From the NCBI GenBank assembly GCA_012932295.1, contig JAAONU010000013.1:4510603-4574602 (forward strand): a DNA stretch of 64,000 nt, in the 5' to 3' direction. Source of the DNA: Cyclina sinensis. Its lineage: Eukaryota; Mollusca; Bivalvia; Venerida; Veneridae. The notes under the pieces were generated by a model. That model was not told the DNA's origin and did no database searches. It saw nothing but the letters and a program-made list of their open reading frames with translations. The position numbers were made by a program, and so were the translations under genes. This document shows positions 45,882 through 57,286 of the stretch, one piece after another. Within the stretch, counting starts at the first letter, position 1. Every line of letters begins with the position of its first letter.

Positions 45882-48800
45882 GTGAGTGTGATTAAACTAA
45901 TCATATATTCTATTATGGTGCTTCATAAGCTTTGCTCTTTCACTGGTTTGATAGAAATACTATTACAATTACAGAAGCATGGCAATCTTTATTTTACAAA
46001 AGGCTGTTAAAACAAAGAGCAAATGTAAAGATAATCAAATGTCTGTAATGACTGCAAAAAATAAGGAACTTAGCCAGATTGGAGAAAAAACGATAACCGA
46101 AGGTTGGTGGCAAAAATGTTCTTAATAATCTGTCACAAACAGAAGGCTTAATCAGAAGCAAATTATAATCAACTTTGTTGATCAATGTGGTTATCACCAG
46201 CCAAGAGTCATTGATCATATAATAAAACATATAATAAAATATTATCATTCAAGACATTTGCCATCTCTTTCTGTATTAAGTTTTAGCATCATGAAACTGT
46301 GGATTACAATATGGACAAAATAATTGTACTTTTAATAAACATCTGTTAAAAGTTTTGTAGATCCGTATTTTATGGATGCATTTTTCCATTTTTTTTATAT
46401 ATTTTATGCTTGGTTTTTGCAGGACCTTGGGGCAGATACAACAGAGATAGATATCAAGAGTCGCTACTGGATCTCTATAGAACATACGGGAAGATCGCCA
46501 AGGAGACAATTGCAGGCACTACAATTGTGCATTTGTTTGACCCTGATCATATACGAATGGTCTTTCAGACTGAAGGCAAAATGCCGCATGTTGCTCCCCT
46601 GATGGAAACAACACAGCTTTACAGAAAGCAAAGAGGTTTTTCTCCTGGACTTGGGAACACGTGAGCGTTCCTGTTTAAAACATAAACATACAGATCTCAT
46701 ATAGTTCATGGGTTTGCTTTCAGCTTTTTCTTTGCCCTGAGATTTTTTGGGTCATATGATGTAAGGACGGTAGAAGTTATTCAGCTTCTTGATAGACTGC
46801 CATCTGTTTGAAGAAAGGAATATTTCCTGTCAGCTTTTTCCTCCAGCTTTAAATATGCCATTTTCTTTTCATATGACATCACACTCTGAAATGAAAGTGA
46901 CTTTGTTGTTGGTCTCATTGGATTGATTTTTATCCCAACCAAAGCTTTACAGGAAATTGTGCTTGTGGTTGTTTATATTGTATAGAATATAGAAGAAACT
47001 AGTGTAAATAGTGATGGGTTTTTTCCTAGAAAAAGTAGACAAAATAAGATGAAATCTGTGACACTTTTTTATGTCCCCAAAGGGAGGCATATAGTTTTTG
47101 AACTGTCTGTCCGTCCATCAGTCCGCACTACCGAAAACAAATAGAGGGGCCATCTTACTGTAAACATAACAAGAGAGAACAATAGAGTTCATTCTGTAAC
47201 ATTAGAATAAGGGGCCATTGGCTCTCTATTAAACAATAGAAAATAACAAAAGAAAAGGCCCTCTATCCAGTTTCGGCCGCACGTCCGTCTGTCCGAAAAC
47301 TTTAATAGCGGCCATACCTTCCTTATTAGCAAGTGGAGTTACTTCATACTTTGACACAACCGCCTTTGGATAAGACCTTCCCACTGACCTATATTTATTT
47401 GACCTTGACCCCTGAATGACTGGTTCTCAGGTCAAAGCACCACTTTCGGGGGCATTGTCATCTTACGGTGACAGGTCTTGTCTTGTCATATTACGGAATT
47501 CAGGTAATATATCAACTACAAAAAGGTTTCAAGTGTTCAATCTTCTATGTATTAAGAAAATACTAAAACCATAGCCTTTATTTACAAATATTAGATTATA
47601 CATTAATGTTAAAAAGGGGGTTGGGAAATAGGTACATTAAGTATTGGTAATCTTTTTTCACCTTTGAACGGCATCTGATCAGGGTTTACACTGTTTGCTT
47701 AAAGGACTTTCTTCCCTAATTATAATGAAATTGAAAATTTATACCAGAACCCTTTTAATGAAAATGGACTCGTCCAACTAACAAAGATGGCATAATCCAT
47801 TGGGCATAAATGGATTAACGTTACATAAGTACTTTTTTTAGTTCCTTCTATGACACATTGTTAAAAAAAAGAAGGTAGTAGGAAATACAAAATCTCTGAT
47901 AGCAACAGTGCATTTTGACTTCCATTTTATGTAACAGGTACAAAGAATAAATGAGAAATAGAACAAAACATGAGAGGCAAATATTAATAGGGATAGAAAA
48001 AGAAAATGATAAAAAATATATAAAAATGCTAATGAAAAAAGAAAAACTAGCAAGAGAAGGTTTTGATGCCAGATATTCTAGCATTCTACCATTGTCATCA
48101 CCATTACCTAACACGTATAAATACTTTATTTAAGGTTAAGGCATTACAGGAGGCAAAGCAAGGCAAATATCTAATTATACATCAGTCTGAACTCCTGATC
48201 TACCTTTATTTAAGCACTACCAGCTACTAGTAAAATTAAAATTATTGCATTTGTTAATGTATAAGGGTAAAACATGAATGAGAGGCCTTTGTCTTATAGG
48301 GGTTGTTTACATTTAACTATAAAGGTATTCTTGTTTCCTTTTCATCGTGGATATCTCTCAAAATGTGCATCTCGTTTTTACAGAAATGGTGAAGAATGGT
48401 ATAAGTTACGTAGTGCTGTCCAGCAGATGATGATGCGACCACAGGCTGTTACAGTTTATCTGCCATTTGTTACAGAAGTTGCTGATGATTTCATAAAGCG
48501 ACTGAAAGAAATAAGAGATGAAAATGGATATGTGAAAAATTTTAGAAATGAAATATCAAAGTGGAATGTTGAATGTAAGTGTAAATTTCTAAATTTCAGT
48601 CATGAAATGTACATTTTTCATCAGTATTTTTCATTCAGTTCAGTTTTCAGTTCTTTAAAACAAATTAGAATGCCAAAATTATCAGTTACTTCATAAAAAT
48701 TGGAACTCCAATAAGGTGAAAATTTACTGCATGTGCCTTTTATTTGCTATTATGTCAAATGAAAAATAAGTGCTATTTTTGTGCATATTGACATGTTTTA

Positions 48801-51800
48801 GCTCTGCTCTGTAACAACCAAATGGTATTCACATAGGAATTACTCAACAAAATCTCAGTGCATTAAAGCAAAGATATTTTGTTTTTGACAAAATATTCTA
48901 GAATTTACTTTTAAATTTTCATGAATGTTGTATGTTCTTGCACACAGTTTAGTTTACTGTTTTCATTATTTTGAAGGTATGCACATGCACAGTTTCTTGG
49001 TATGTTTCTTTATAAGTAGGGGCACAATAGTAATTGAAAATTATATGTGTTTGAATGTTTTATATTCTATAGCCTCAGCAATGACAGTATTTGAGGAGCG
49101 CCTTCACTGTTTGTCAGATGGTCCAGAGTCAGAAGTTCAGAAGATGATTGATGCAAACACAGACATGTTCACATTGTCTGCAAAAATGAAATTCCAACTT
49201 CCTTTTTATAAAATGTTTCAGACACCCACATGGAAGAAGCTGTGTGAAGCTGAAGAAATTGTGTACAAGTATGTATGCTTCAATTAACCTATACTCTGCT
49301 TAATGCAAGGTTTTTTCTCAGTATTTTGGGAACATGACCCATATCCTTGGGATTGGCAAGTTCAGCGATATTTTGCAAAAAATTGGGAAAAATGCAGGAC
49401 TTCAGTTTTGCAAGTTTTAAATGAACACTAAAAATTACTCTCTATGATAGAAACTTCCAATCCTTAAGAGTCTATTATAGTGAAAGATCTCTTTTGTAGA
49501 TTTTAGTTATTATTTTTATTTTTTTGTCTTGAAGTTTCAAGTTGGGATCTTTTTCTGATTTTTGGGGAAAAAAAGATACTATTTTCAGCTGGGAATATGA
49601 CCCAATATCGGCTATAAAATAAGCCTAAAAAACCCTAAAATGTCAGAAAAAGCATTGTCTAACAGTCAGTTTAGATAGACCAATATTTGAGTGTACTTAT
49701 TGAAAATAAATTGTCTGAACAGGTAGCAGGGTAGACTGTGATAAGACAAAATGTTAAGGACAGTCATGTTCTGCATAATGTTATAAAGGCAGAATTTATT
49801 GCCACCAGTATAAAAGAAATGACTTGTGGAAGAACAGTGGTGGAAGGGTCAGAGAGCCAGACTCCACATCTGGAGGTTACTGGTTGGAATAGCACCAGGT
49901 GTAAGATTGTCTAGGTGATTTTCCACACAAATCTGTATTTTTGCTTTTCATTCATTTTAATAACAAAATGTATTGCTTATCAATAACTAATCAGTTTTTG
50001 CCTTATATTAGTAAATATGTCGTTCTTATTTTCAGAACAAGTCAGAGATACTTGGATAAAGCCCTGTCTAGAATCAGGTTCCTGGCTGAACACAAAGAAC
50101 TACAAGAAGGCCAGTACAATTTTCTGACTTATCTAATAGGGAGACAAGAGCTAAACCTGAAAGATGTAACAATCATTTGCCTCTCCTTGTTTGGAGATGG
50201 TTTAAGCACTGTAAGTAAACTTGTGTATTTCTGCTGTTATGACTGATACTTGTTTTAAACTGATTTACTTTGCAAGGTGGCTATTGCTTCTTACTATTTT
50301 TATATGTCTGAAGGGATGTATTATGTTATGCCCCTGGTCATCCATCTATCTGTTTGTCTGTCTGTTATAATTTTCGTGTCTGTTCTATATCTATTGAACC
50401 GCTTGAAGGATATTCATGGAACTTGGGGTCAAATGATTATCTCATTGAGATGACATGCAGAACCCACATTTCAGACTCACCACTTAAAGGTCAAGGTCAC
50501 AGTTTGAAGTCAAAGATTTGAGCCATAGATGTTCTTGTTATCTCCTAATCTCCTAAACAGTATATTCATAGAAGTTTTGTCAGAGGTTTTGCTCATCAAG
50601 GCAACATGCAGAACCAAAATTCTGGGCATGCTGAAGTTTTTCAGAAAATACATGTTTTGGAAAAAAACAATGTCTGCTCTCTAGTCTCTTGAATGCTTTG
50701 AAAGATATTCATGAAACTTTGGTCAGATGTTTATCTCATTGAGGCAACATGTAGAACCAATATTCCTAGTGCTTGAAACTTACACATATTTGAATGACAT
50801 GTGTTTTGGACAAAGGTCATTCAGTGTCAGCAGCTTCCTTAGAGCGTATATTGTCCTGCCATCACAGAGTCCTGTTTGGCAGATCATGAACAGCCTGCAA
50901 ATCTGTGCAATCTGTTAATCCTCTCTATTTGTTCTGCTCAGTCTGTAAGGTTTTAATTATAACCCCCTTTAAATGATAAATGGATCTTTCCAAAAATTGA
51001 GTGACAGACAAATCCATTATATGACATTAGCAGGGTAAGGTTTAGGCTTAATGTCTAGTAAAAATGAATTATCTTATAATATAGTGTCATGGCTTTTGGC
51101 TCAGTTACTAATGAGACTGTGTATATAAGAAAGTTGGCTGGTGTTTCACAGAAGGTAGAGTTCACAGTGCTTGTTTGTCGTAGAATTGTTGATTAGGTTA
51201 CCTGCTCACCTGCATTACTTAATGATTTCAGAATAGAAAAAGTTCACATGTATAGTGCAGTCGGAAAAGAATGAGAACAAAATATCTAAGTATCAAAAAA
51301 ATATTAACAACCCTTTTAAGAATGAAAATCAAAAAAAATACTGTAAGTGGAACAGAGGTATTAATGTTGAAATAAAAAAAGTAAAAAAAATAAAAAAGCA
51401 AAACAAATCCTTGTCAGAAAAAAAATGACTTAGAGTTTGACAAATTTGAATGTCACAGTTAAATAGACCGTTTAACTGAGGACACTGGGAAAGAGGGCAC
51501 TCAGACATTTGTTTAACTTTTGAAATAAACTAAAATGAAAATTTTCAAAAAATGACTAATTTCTCCTCCTCTTAAAAAGCAAAGTTAAAGTAAAAAATTT
51601 ATAGCCTGAATATTGCTAGCCCTTTCTAAAAAAGCCTATTTTGTATCAAATTTCTTGATGACCATTACCATGACAACAAATTTTAGACAGTTCTTATGTG
51701 AAAATGATGTTACCTAAATCAAATGCAATGCTGAATGATAACATTCATGGTTTTGTGAAAAGGTGGGATATTAAAAAGGTATAGACTTTTATAAATGAAA

Positions 51801-54476
51801 TAGCTAAAATTTAAGTATATAAAATCTGCCATTTGAATTTACTGCCAGCCAGAACTTAGATAGAATCTGATGTCATATTAGGGTGTGTGATGTTATTTAA
51901 AGGAATATGAATTTTGCATGTGATGTTCCTTTTCAACATGATAGTCTTTGGTATCTGTTCTATGCTGGAAGCTGAAACTGTCAGACAATAATCCTGGAAT
52001 ATCATTCGTTCCAAATAAGTAAAAACTGACGAATACCAAAAATTATGTCAATGTGCCCTTTTTCCCCATGTCATCTGTCATTTTCTGATTTGGTTGGTTT
52101 CCACTACATTCAGACACCATGCTATATAAATTATGAATTAGCATACAGATATGTACTTTTCAGACTTCACCAACTTTAGCCAGCAATATATACTGTCTTG
52201 CCCGTTATCCAGAAGCCCAGGAAAAAGTTTATCAAGAGGTTGTAAAGGTTGTGCCCCCTGGAACACAAATAACAGCAGAAATGATCAACAAAATGTCATA
52301 CCTCAAAGCCTTTGTGAAGGAAGCATTCAGGTAAACATAAATTTATTAGCCTTATCAAAGCAGCATTCAGGATAACATGTATTACCAGAAAATTTTTGTG
52401 AATAAAGAATTCAGGTAAACATGTAATTGTTGTATGCCTACAAGTTTTGTAAAAATAGCATGTAAGCTAGCATTGATTTTTCAAAGCTTTTGTTAAGCAG
52501 TTTTAAGGTTCAACATCTTTGTGAAGGGCACTTTAAAAGAAACATTTTTATGCCTCAATGCCTATGTGACAGCAGTATTCAGGTTACATTTGTGCCTCAT
52601 GCTCTGTGCGAAGACAGCAGCTAGGTAAACATTTATGCCTTAAGGCCTGTGTGAAGGCAGTATTTAGGTTAAGCTTTATGCCTTGAAGCCTGTTTGAAGG
52701 ACTGATTTCAGGTTAGTATTTATACCTCAGTGCCTGTGTAAAGGAAGCATTCAGATTAGCATTTATAGTTTGTGAAGGCAGCAAAAAGGTTGAGATTTGT
52801 GTCTCAAAGTCTAAGCAATTATGCCGGTTAATGGAATTAGTGAGCCTTTGAAATTGAAATACTGAGACATGAGCAGCCATGATAAGACTGTTATACTCTT
52901 AATCTGAAGGTTAGTGGTTTAAATAAATTCTCACTGTGGATGTTGATCATAGCTTGCACATTCCTCCTTTTGGAATTATGTAATTGCTGAAAAGAAAACA
53001 AGTCAAAATCATATTGAATTATTGCTATCATTTACAAATTTTTGTTTTACATACTGAAGGTAATTTTAATAGATTTCAGAGGGAAGTGCAATAAATGCAG
53101 ACAAATTTTAAGACATGTTATTTGGCTAGCAGTTTATAGTTAACACTTCATAGACTTGTATACTGATATCATTTAAGCCTTTACACAGTACAATTATTTT
53201 CAGATACAGCAGTATAGTTGGAACACAGTCTTTCCATCCCTCACTTTTTTCCACACAAAACTTAGTTTTCAAGTTAATCAGATAAAAGATTTAATGTTAT
53301 GACCTTATAATTTATTTCATTGCATTTGATAATTTACTTCTTTGTGTTTGATAATTTCAATACATGTATAAGATTGTTGTCTGATTTCAGATTTTTTCCT
53401 ATTGGTTTGGACGTAGCAAGAATACCACAACAAAATCTGGTCATAGGAGGTTATCAGATCCCTGCAGGGGTAGGTTGCTGTATATAGTTGAATGAAGATG
53501 CTTTTATTGGCCCTTTAAAAAAACTATATATGTTTATTGTGTCGCCCTTTCGAAGAAAAGGCGATACATAGGGATCGCTTTGTCCGTCGGTCCGTCACGA
53601 AAACTTAACGTTGGCTATAACTTTGCTATTTCTAAACATTGTCTTATTAAACTTTCAAATTATATTGCTTATGACAACAGGGTCAGGTTGATGCCAAATT
53701 TTCTAGGTCGAGGTCACATTTGACAGAGTTATGCCCCTTTTTATACATGGATTTTGTCATGAAAACTTAACGTTTGGAATAACTTTGCCATTTCTTAACA
53801 TTTCAACATCAAACTTTCAAATTATATTCCTTACGACAACAGGGTCGTGATGATGCCAAAATGTGTAGGTCAGGGTCACAATTGACAGAGTTATGCCCCT
53901 TTTTGTACTTGGATTTTGTCATGAAAACTTAACATTGGCTATAACTATGCCATTTCTTAATGTTTCTTCATCAAACTTTCCAGTTGTAATGCTTACAATT
54001 GTATCACTTAAGACAACACCATTTCTCAAGGGCAGATAACCCTCAAATTTATTTTTGCAATGTTATGCCCCTTTTTCAAGTTAAAATTTCTTGGTTAACC
54101 TTTTTTTTATGTCCATGTCTCAAAAAGTGTCAAGGATATTCCATTCAAACTTGATATACTTGATCACCAGCAAGACCCCTGCAAAGATCGTTGGTACCCA
54201 TGTCCCTGGGGTCACAGTTAGCCCCACCCCCAGGGGTCACTTGATTTTGCTTATACTTATATATAGGAAAAAACTTCTTAAGCCTAGAAATAAAATATTA
54301 ACTGACATGAGATGGGTAAGTACTCCCCCCCCCCCAACCGTCCCCTCTGCATGGGGACCTCCCCCCCCCCCCACCCTGATTTTATTTACCCCCGGACCCT
54401 TTATTTTTTTTTTTATTTTAAAACATAGGTACTTTACTCCCCATCCTACCTCAAACCCCCCCCCCCAAACCAGTCA

Positions 54477-54508
<32 letters not shown>

Positions 54509-56784
54509 GCCCCAATTTTTTTTTTTTTAATACATAGGTACTTGACTCCCCATCCACCCTCAAACACTCCCCCCCCCCCCCACACACACACACACACCCC
54601 ACTATTGGGGCCCAAAATTTTTTTTTTTTCATAAATACATAACTACTTAACCCAAATTTTTTTTTTCATCTTGTATGACTAGGTACTTGCCCTGCCCCAG
54701 TCAAATTTTTTTCACTTGGGCCTCTTCTTTAACTTGGCTTATAATTAATTATCCAGCACTGAGAAAAGTGGAGCATGCTGTCTGTGGACAGGTTTTGTTG
54801 TACTTTGACTAGCATGTTGTCTTTTCCAGCAGGCTCTTGTTTACCTTTTTAGTTATTCTAACAGAGTACCCAAGGGCGACACAAGTGTTCCACTGAACAC
54901 CCATCTAGTTGTTGTAAACATACTATTTAAATAAAAGTATGCCTCTTCAAAAGGAATCAGAAAATTATACTACTATTTTTACTTTTCGTGCTTACAATCA
55001 GTTACACAATGATTTTGCAATGATGTTTTGTACTTTTCTTAAAAGAAGAATTAACAAAAAAATATCAGTGAAATTACTATTACACGTGTCCAATCATAGT
55101 GTTTAGTTTGCAAACTGATACTGCAATATTTCAGACCCATGTAGAGTTGAATAACTTTGTGATGTTTAGTGACTCTCAGTACTTCAAGGAGCCTGAGGAG
55201 TTCAAAGCTGAGAGGTGGTTAAGAGATGGGTCTGCAGAGAATATTCATCCATACATCCTTACACCATTTGGCCATGGACCTAGAATGTGTGCAGGTATGA
55301 GTATCAAGAAATAATGAAAGACTTTTTGTAATTTTGTTATAAAAAATTCACAGATAGTATAGTGAACTTGTTGAGGCTTCACACATTTTGCACATTTATT
55401 TATAACTACCTAAATGACATGAATAATGCCTTAGTGCAGAAAGGTTGTACTTCCTTGTGTCTGACATTTACACCTGTTACACTATGATTGAATGCAAGGT
55501 CAGTACTAATCATAGTGTGTTCCATTTACTGTGTATGGTTGCAAGTTTTAGTGGGTAAGAAAGAAAAGACTTTTAATGTATATCTGCAGGACTTTTGATT
55601 TTATTGCAAAATCTAGATTTTTTGTATGGTTAGAGAGAGAAGTGAACACAAGGAGCAAACCATTATTACTGTTGTTTTACAAATTTTTCAGACGATTGCT
55701 TCAAAACTTTCCAAGTTAATGCAGAATGCAGATTTCTGAAATGACATACATACAGATGTACATAGAAATTTACAAATTGAAACCAATGGCTGTATATACA
55801 CATTGGCATTTATTATCATAAAAAGCTTCCTTTGTTGTGTTGCCTGACCATAGTCAGGGGACACATAGGTGTTACTTGCAGTGTCCACATCAGCCCATTT
55901 TGCTTGTCCTGGGCATAACTCTTAAAGTACTGGAGGTACAAACTTGAAACTTCATAGATGAATAGATCTCATTATGGAGAGTGCATTGCCAAAGAACCAT
56001 AACTGTCTTTCACATAATTTTTGACTTATTGCCCTTTGTAATGTTTCATTCTTAATTCTTATCTGGGGCATAACTTGAAAGTTATTTAAGATATCAACTC
56101 GAAACTTCATAGGTGAAGGGAGGTGCAGTGCCAAAGAACCATATCTCTATTTCTTACAATTTCTGAGTTCCTGCCCTTTGTAATTTTTCATACTTACTTC
56201 TTGTCCAGTGCATAACTTGAAAGGTATTGAAGATATCAACTTGAAACTTCATAGATGAATAGATCTAATAGACAGAGGTGCAGTGCCCAGGAACCATAAC
56301 TCTCTTTAGCATAATTTTTGAGTTATTGCCCGTTTGTAATTTTTCATACTTAATTCTTATCGGGGCCTATAAATTCCCCATTTCATAGAAAAAAGTTAAA
56401 TAACTGGTATCTGACTTGCAGAGTTCTAGTTTAAAGTAATCCCATCATCCAGATTTTGTTGATGGACAGACTGACAGACAGACATGTGTAGGGGACCTAT
56501 GAGGCAGATGTTCAGTATGGACCTGTATTGGTTTGTTATTGTTTTTTTTTAAGTTTCATAAAGTTTTTTATCCATTTTACACAATATAGTTGTGAATAAG
56601 GCCAAAAGCCTTTTTTCTTTGCTTTTCAGGAAGAAGATTTGCAGAGCAGGAAATGTATGTTGTTATAATCAAACTCTTACAGAACTTCAGGTTAGAATGG
56701 AAACAGAAGAATCTTGGACAAAAATATCAAATCCTTATGGTTCCTGATGCTCCCATAAATGTAACATTGCATGATAGGGTATAA
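45704..56784 (+). CDS. Mitochondrial-clan cytochrome P450, complete, 9 exons
   Basis: Nine exons join without frame breaks to 512 codons plus TAA, the usual size for the family. Residues 1-30 are basic and Ser-rich with no membrane anchor, as expected for a mitochondrial presequence; the mature enzyme would act in the inner-membrane matrix side with adrenodoxin-type electron donors (family knowledge). Visible motifs are IPGPKGLP (42-49), C-helix W144-x3-R148, K-helix E379-x2-R382, FKAERW (431-436), and the haem loop FGHGPRMCAG with ligand Cys460, followed by GRRFAEQE, typical of mitochondrial P450s. The I helix reads GDGLSTTSPT (321-330): the conserved Thr326 is present but the usual Asp/Glu before it is Ser325. 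The overall pattern is nearest CYP10/CYP24/CYP27/CYP44-type sequences; the exact subfamily and substrate cannot be told. An upstream in-frame ATG at 45644 would add 20 residues. The ATG at 45704 is preferred because it begins the presequence-like stretch and directly follows a strong acceptor-like tttcatttcag, which may mark a 5' UTR intron. Confidence 0.95.
46423..46660 (+). CDS. P450 exon 2
   Basis: Residues 60-138 plus two bases. Acceptor tttttgcag, donor cac|gtgagc. Contains the A-helix/β1 region (GRYNRDRYQESLLDLYRTYG, then VHLFDPDHIRMVFQTEGK) and the PLMETTQLYRKQR B-helix segment. Confidence 0.95.
47070..47470. repeat. Dispersed repeats in P450 intron 2
   Basis: Two blocks contain phrases common in bivalve repeats: atgtccccaaagggaggcat with ctgtctgtccgtccatcagt, and cgtccgtctgtccgaaaac with tttgaccttgacccctga. 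No second copy of either block occurs in the window, so the boundaries are rough. Confidence 0.5.
48384..48574 (+). CDS. P450 exon 3
   Basis: Residues 139-202 plus one base. Acceptor gtttttacag, donor gtaagt. Begins NGEEWYKLR, carrying the C-helix Trp144 and Arg148 that contact haem propionates in the family. Confidence 0.95.
49073..49268 (+). CDS. P450 exon 4
   Basis: Residues 203-267 plus two bases. Acceptor tattctatag, donor gtatgt. Covers SSAMTVFEERLHCLSDG and the F-G region with the mitochondrial-type signature QTPTWKKLCEAE. Confidence 0.93.
50036..50210 (+). CDS. P450 exon 5
   Basis: Residues 268-326, ending in phase 0 inside the I-helix oxygen-activation motif (LFGDGLST). Acceptor tattttcag, donor gtaagt. 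Splitting the motif at this intron means Ser325-Thr326 are on exon 5 and Thr327-Ser328 on exon 6. Confidence 0.95.
50290..50900 (+). repeat. Module repeat in P450 intron 5
   Basis: Three imperfect modules share atattcatg.aact..ggtca, cattgagg(c/a)aacatg.agaacc, at roughly 50410, 50570 and 50705 (spacing ~140-160 bp). A ctatctgtttgtctgtctgt run precedes them. Confidence 0.7.
52164..52330 (+). CDS. P450 exon 6
   Basis: Residues 327-381 plus two bases of Arg382. Begins TSPTLASNIYCLARYPEAQE and ends with the K-helix KAFVKEAFR; the ExxR arginine codon is split by the intron. Acceptor acttttcag, donor ag|gtaaac. The 3' edge of this exon is the apparent source of the tandem array in intron 6. Confidence 0.95.
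52339..52810 (+). repeat. Degenerate ~43-bp array derived from the exon 6 edge
   Basis: Units resemble the sequence spanning 52298-52338, that is the last 33 bp of exon 6 plus gtaaacat. The clearest units start at 52548, 52591, 52634, 52677, 52721 and 52764, reading about ttatgcctcaatgcctatgt then gacagcagtattcaggttac. More decayed ones lie at 52341-52547. Several keep a cag|gtaa- or cag|gtta-like site. Together they form 10-11 copies. Confidence 0.8.
53391..53469 (+). CDS. P450 exon 7
   Basis: Residues 382-408, a 79-nt exon ending in phase 0. It completes ExxR with RFFPIG and reads VARIPQQNLVIGGYQIPAG (the K helix to β2 turn). Acceptor ctgatttcag, donor gtaggt. Confidence 0.93.
53539..54914 (+). 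mobile_element. Non-autonomous dispersed element R4, copy B (intron 7)
   Basis: Starts gtgtcgccctt (53539-53549), with the exact reverse complement aagggcgacac at 54872-54882. After this, gtgttccactgaacacccat is still shared with copy A at 42014-42050. Internal modules begin ca(c/t)gaaaacttaacg at 53596, 53757 and 53928. The interval 54300-54720 is an inserted or expanded C/T-rich block. No protein is encoded. Confidence 0.75.
54300..54720 (+). repeat. Low-complexity poly-C / poly-T block with ~115-bp units
   Basis: Long C runs (up to about 26) and T runs alternate. The phrase aatacataggtacttgactc (variants) with cccatcc.accctcaaac recurs at about 54422, 54529 and in decayed form to 54690. 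Homopolymer lengths here are unreliable in any assembly. Confidence 0.8.
55135..55294 (+). CDS. P450 exon 8
   Basis: Residues 409-461 plus one base. Acceptor atatttcag, donor ag|gtatga. Contains ELNNFVMFSDSQYFKEPEEF, FKAERW and the haem loop with Cys460. Confidence 0.95.
55830..56520 (+). repeat. Module repeat in P450 intron 8
   Basis: Three to four modules share acttgaaacttcatag.tgaa, gtgc(a)gtgcc.a.gaacca and ttattgccc, with the marker at about 55944, 56097 and 56233 (spacing ~136-153 bp). A gacagactgacagacagaca run ends the block. Confidence 0.75.
56630..56784 (+). CDS. P450 exon 9 with stop codon
   Basis: Residues 462-512 and TAA. Acceptor tgcttttcag. Begins GRRFAEQEMYVVIIKLLQNF (L helix with the Arg pair expected at the adrenodoxin-facing side) and ends APINVTLHDRV. 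Candidate polyadenylation signals AATAAA occur far downstream at 58769, and again near 59784 and 59836. Which is used is unknown. Confidence 0.95.
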
Positions 56785-56980
56785 CCTGATGCTGTGATAC
56801 GTGATGAATTGTGATTGTTCTAATGATGTAACCATTTACAGTAAGGTGCCATTTGTGTTGATTGTGAACTGCAGTTGCTTCGATGATGCAACACTTACAT
56901 GAACGCTAGGACAGTTTGTTGTTTGATGTGATTGGTTATTGGTTCACTAGTATAATACTTTTTTACTACACCATGATGTC

Positions 56981-56991
56981 TCATGACATGT
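56981..56991 (+). repeat. Target-site duplication of SINE, left
   Basis: tcatgacatgt, repeated exactly at 57276-57286. Confidence 0.88.
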
Positions 56992-57275
56992 AGCCAACCT
57001 GCTTAGCTCAATAGGTAGAGCACTGGATAAGTAATCCATGGGTCTGTGGTTCGACCCCTGAATTTCTCCATGACAATTAATGTCAGGCACTGTATCTAAT
57101 GTTCATTTGTCTCTCACCACTGATTCAGAGTAGATCAAGTGAGAACAGTAGTCAGTCACTTGCGTAGAAATTGGTAATTAGTGGTTAGTTATCCAGGAAA
57201 ATCGGTTAGGTGGACTGACCACCGAGATATAACCTAGATGTTGAAATCGGCGTTAAACCCAAAAAACAAAAACAA
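56992..57275 (+). mobile_element. tRNA-derived SINE, full-length with 11-bp TSD
   Basis: A tRNA-like head has an A box (tagctcaataggtagagc, 57004-57021) and a B box (ggttcgacccc, 57048-57058). A conserved central body (cagtcacttgcg, ggttaggtggactgac) is shared with the element at 12665. The tail ends aaacccaaaaaacaaaaaca. Perfect 11-bp direct duplications flank it. It lies just after the P450 stop codon, possibly in the 3' UTR. Confidence 0.93.
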
Positions 57276-57286
57276 TCATGACATGT
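57276..57286 (+). repeat. Target-site duplication of SINE, right
   Basis: Exact copy of 56981-56991. Confidence 0.88.

Noticed and set aside
46372..46602. 76-codon + strand ORF over P450 exon 2
   Set aside because: Wrong frame; the adjacent frame carries the true P450 sequence with correct splice phases.
54091..54537. 148-codon + strand ORF, proline-rich
   Set aside because: It is produced by poly-C and poly-T runs in the intron 7 low-complexity block, with no start context, domain or splice support.
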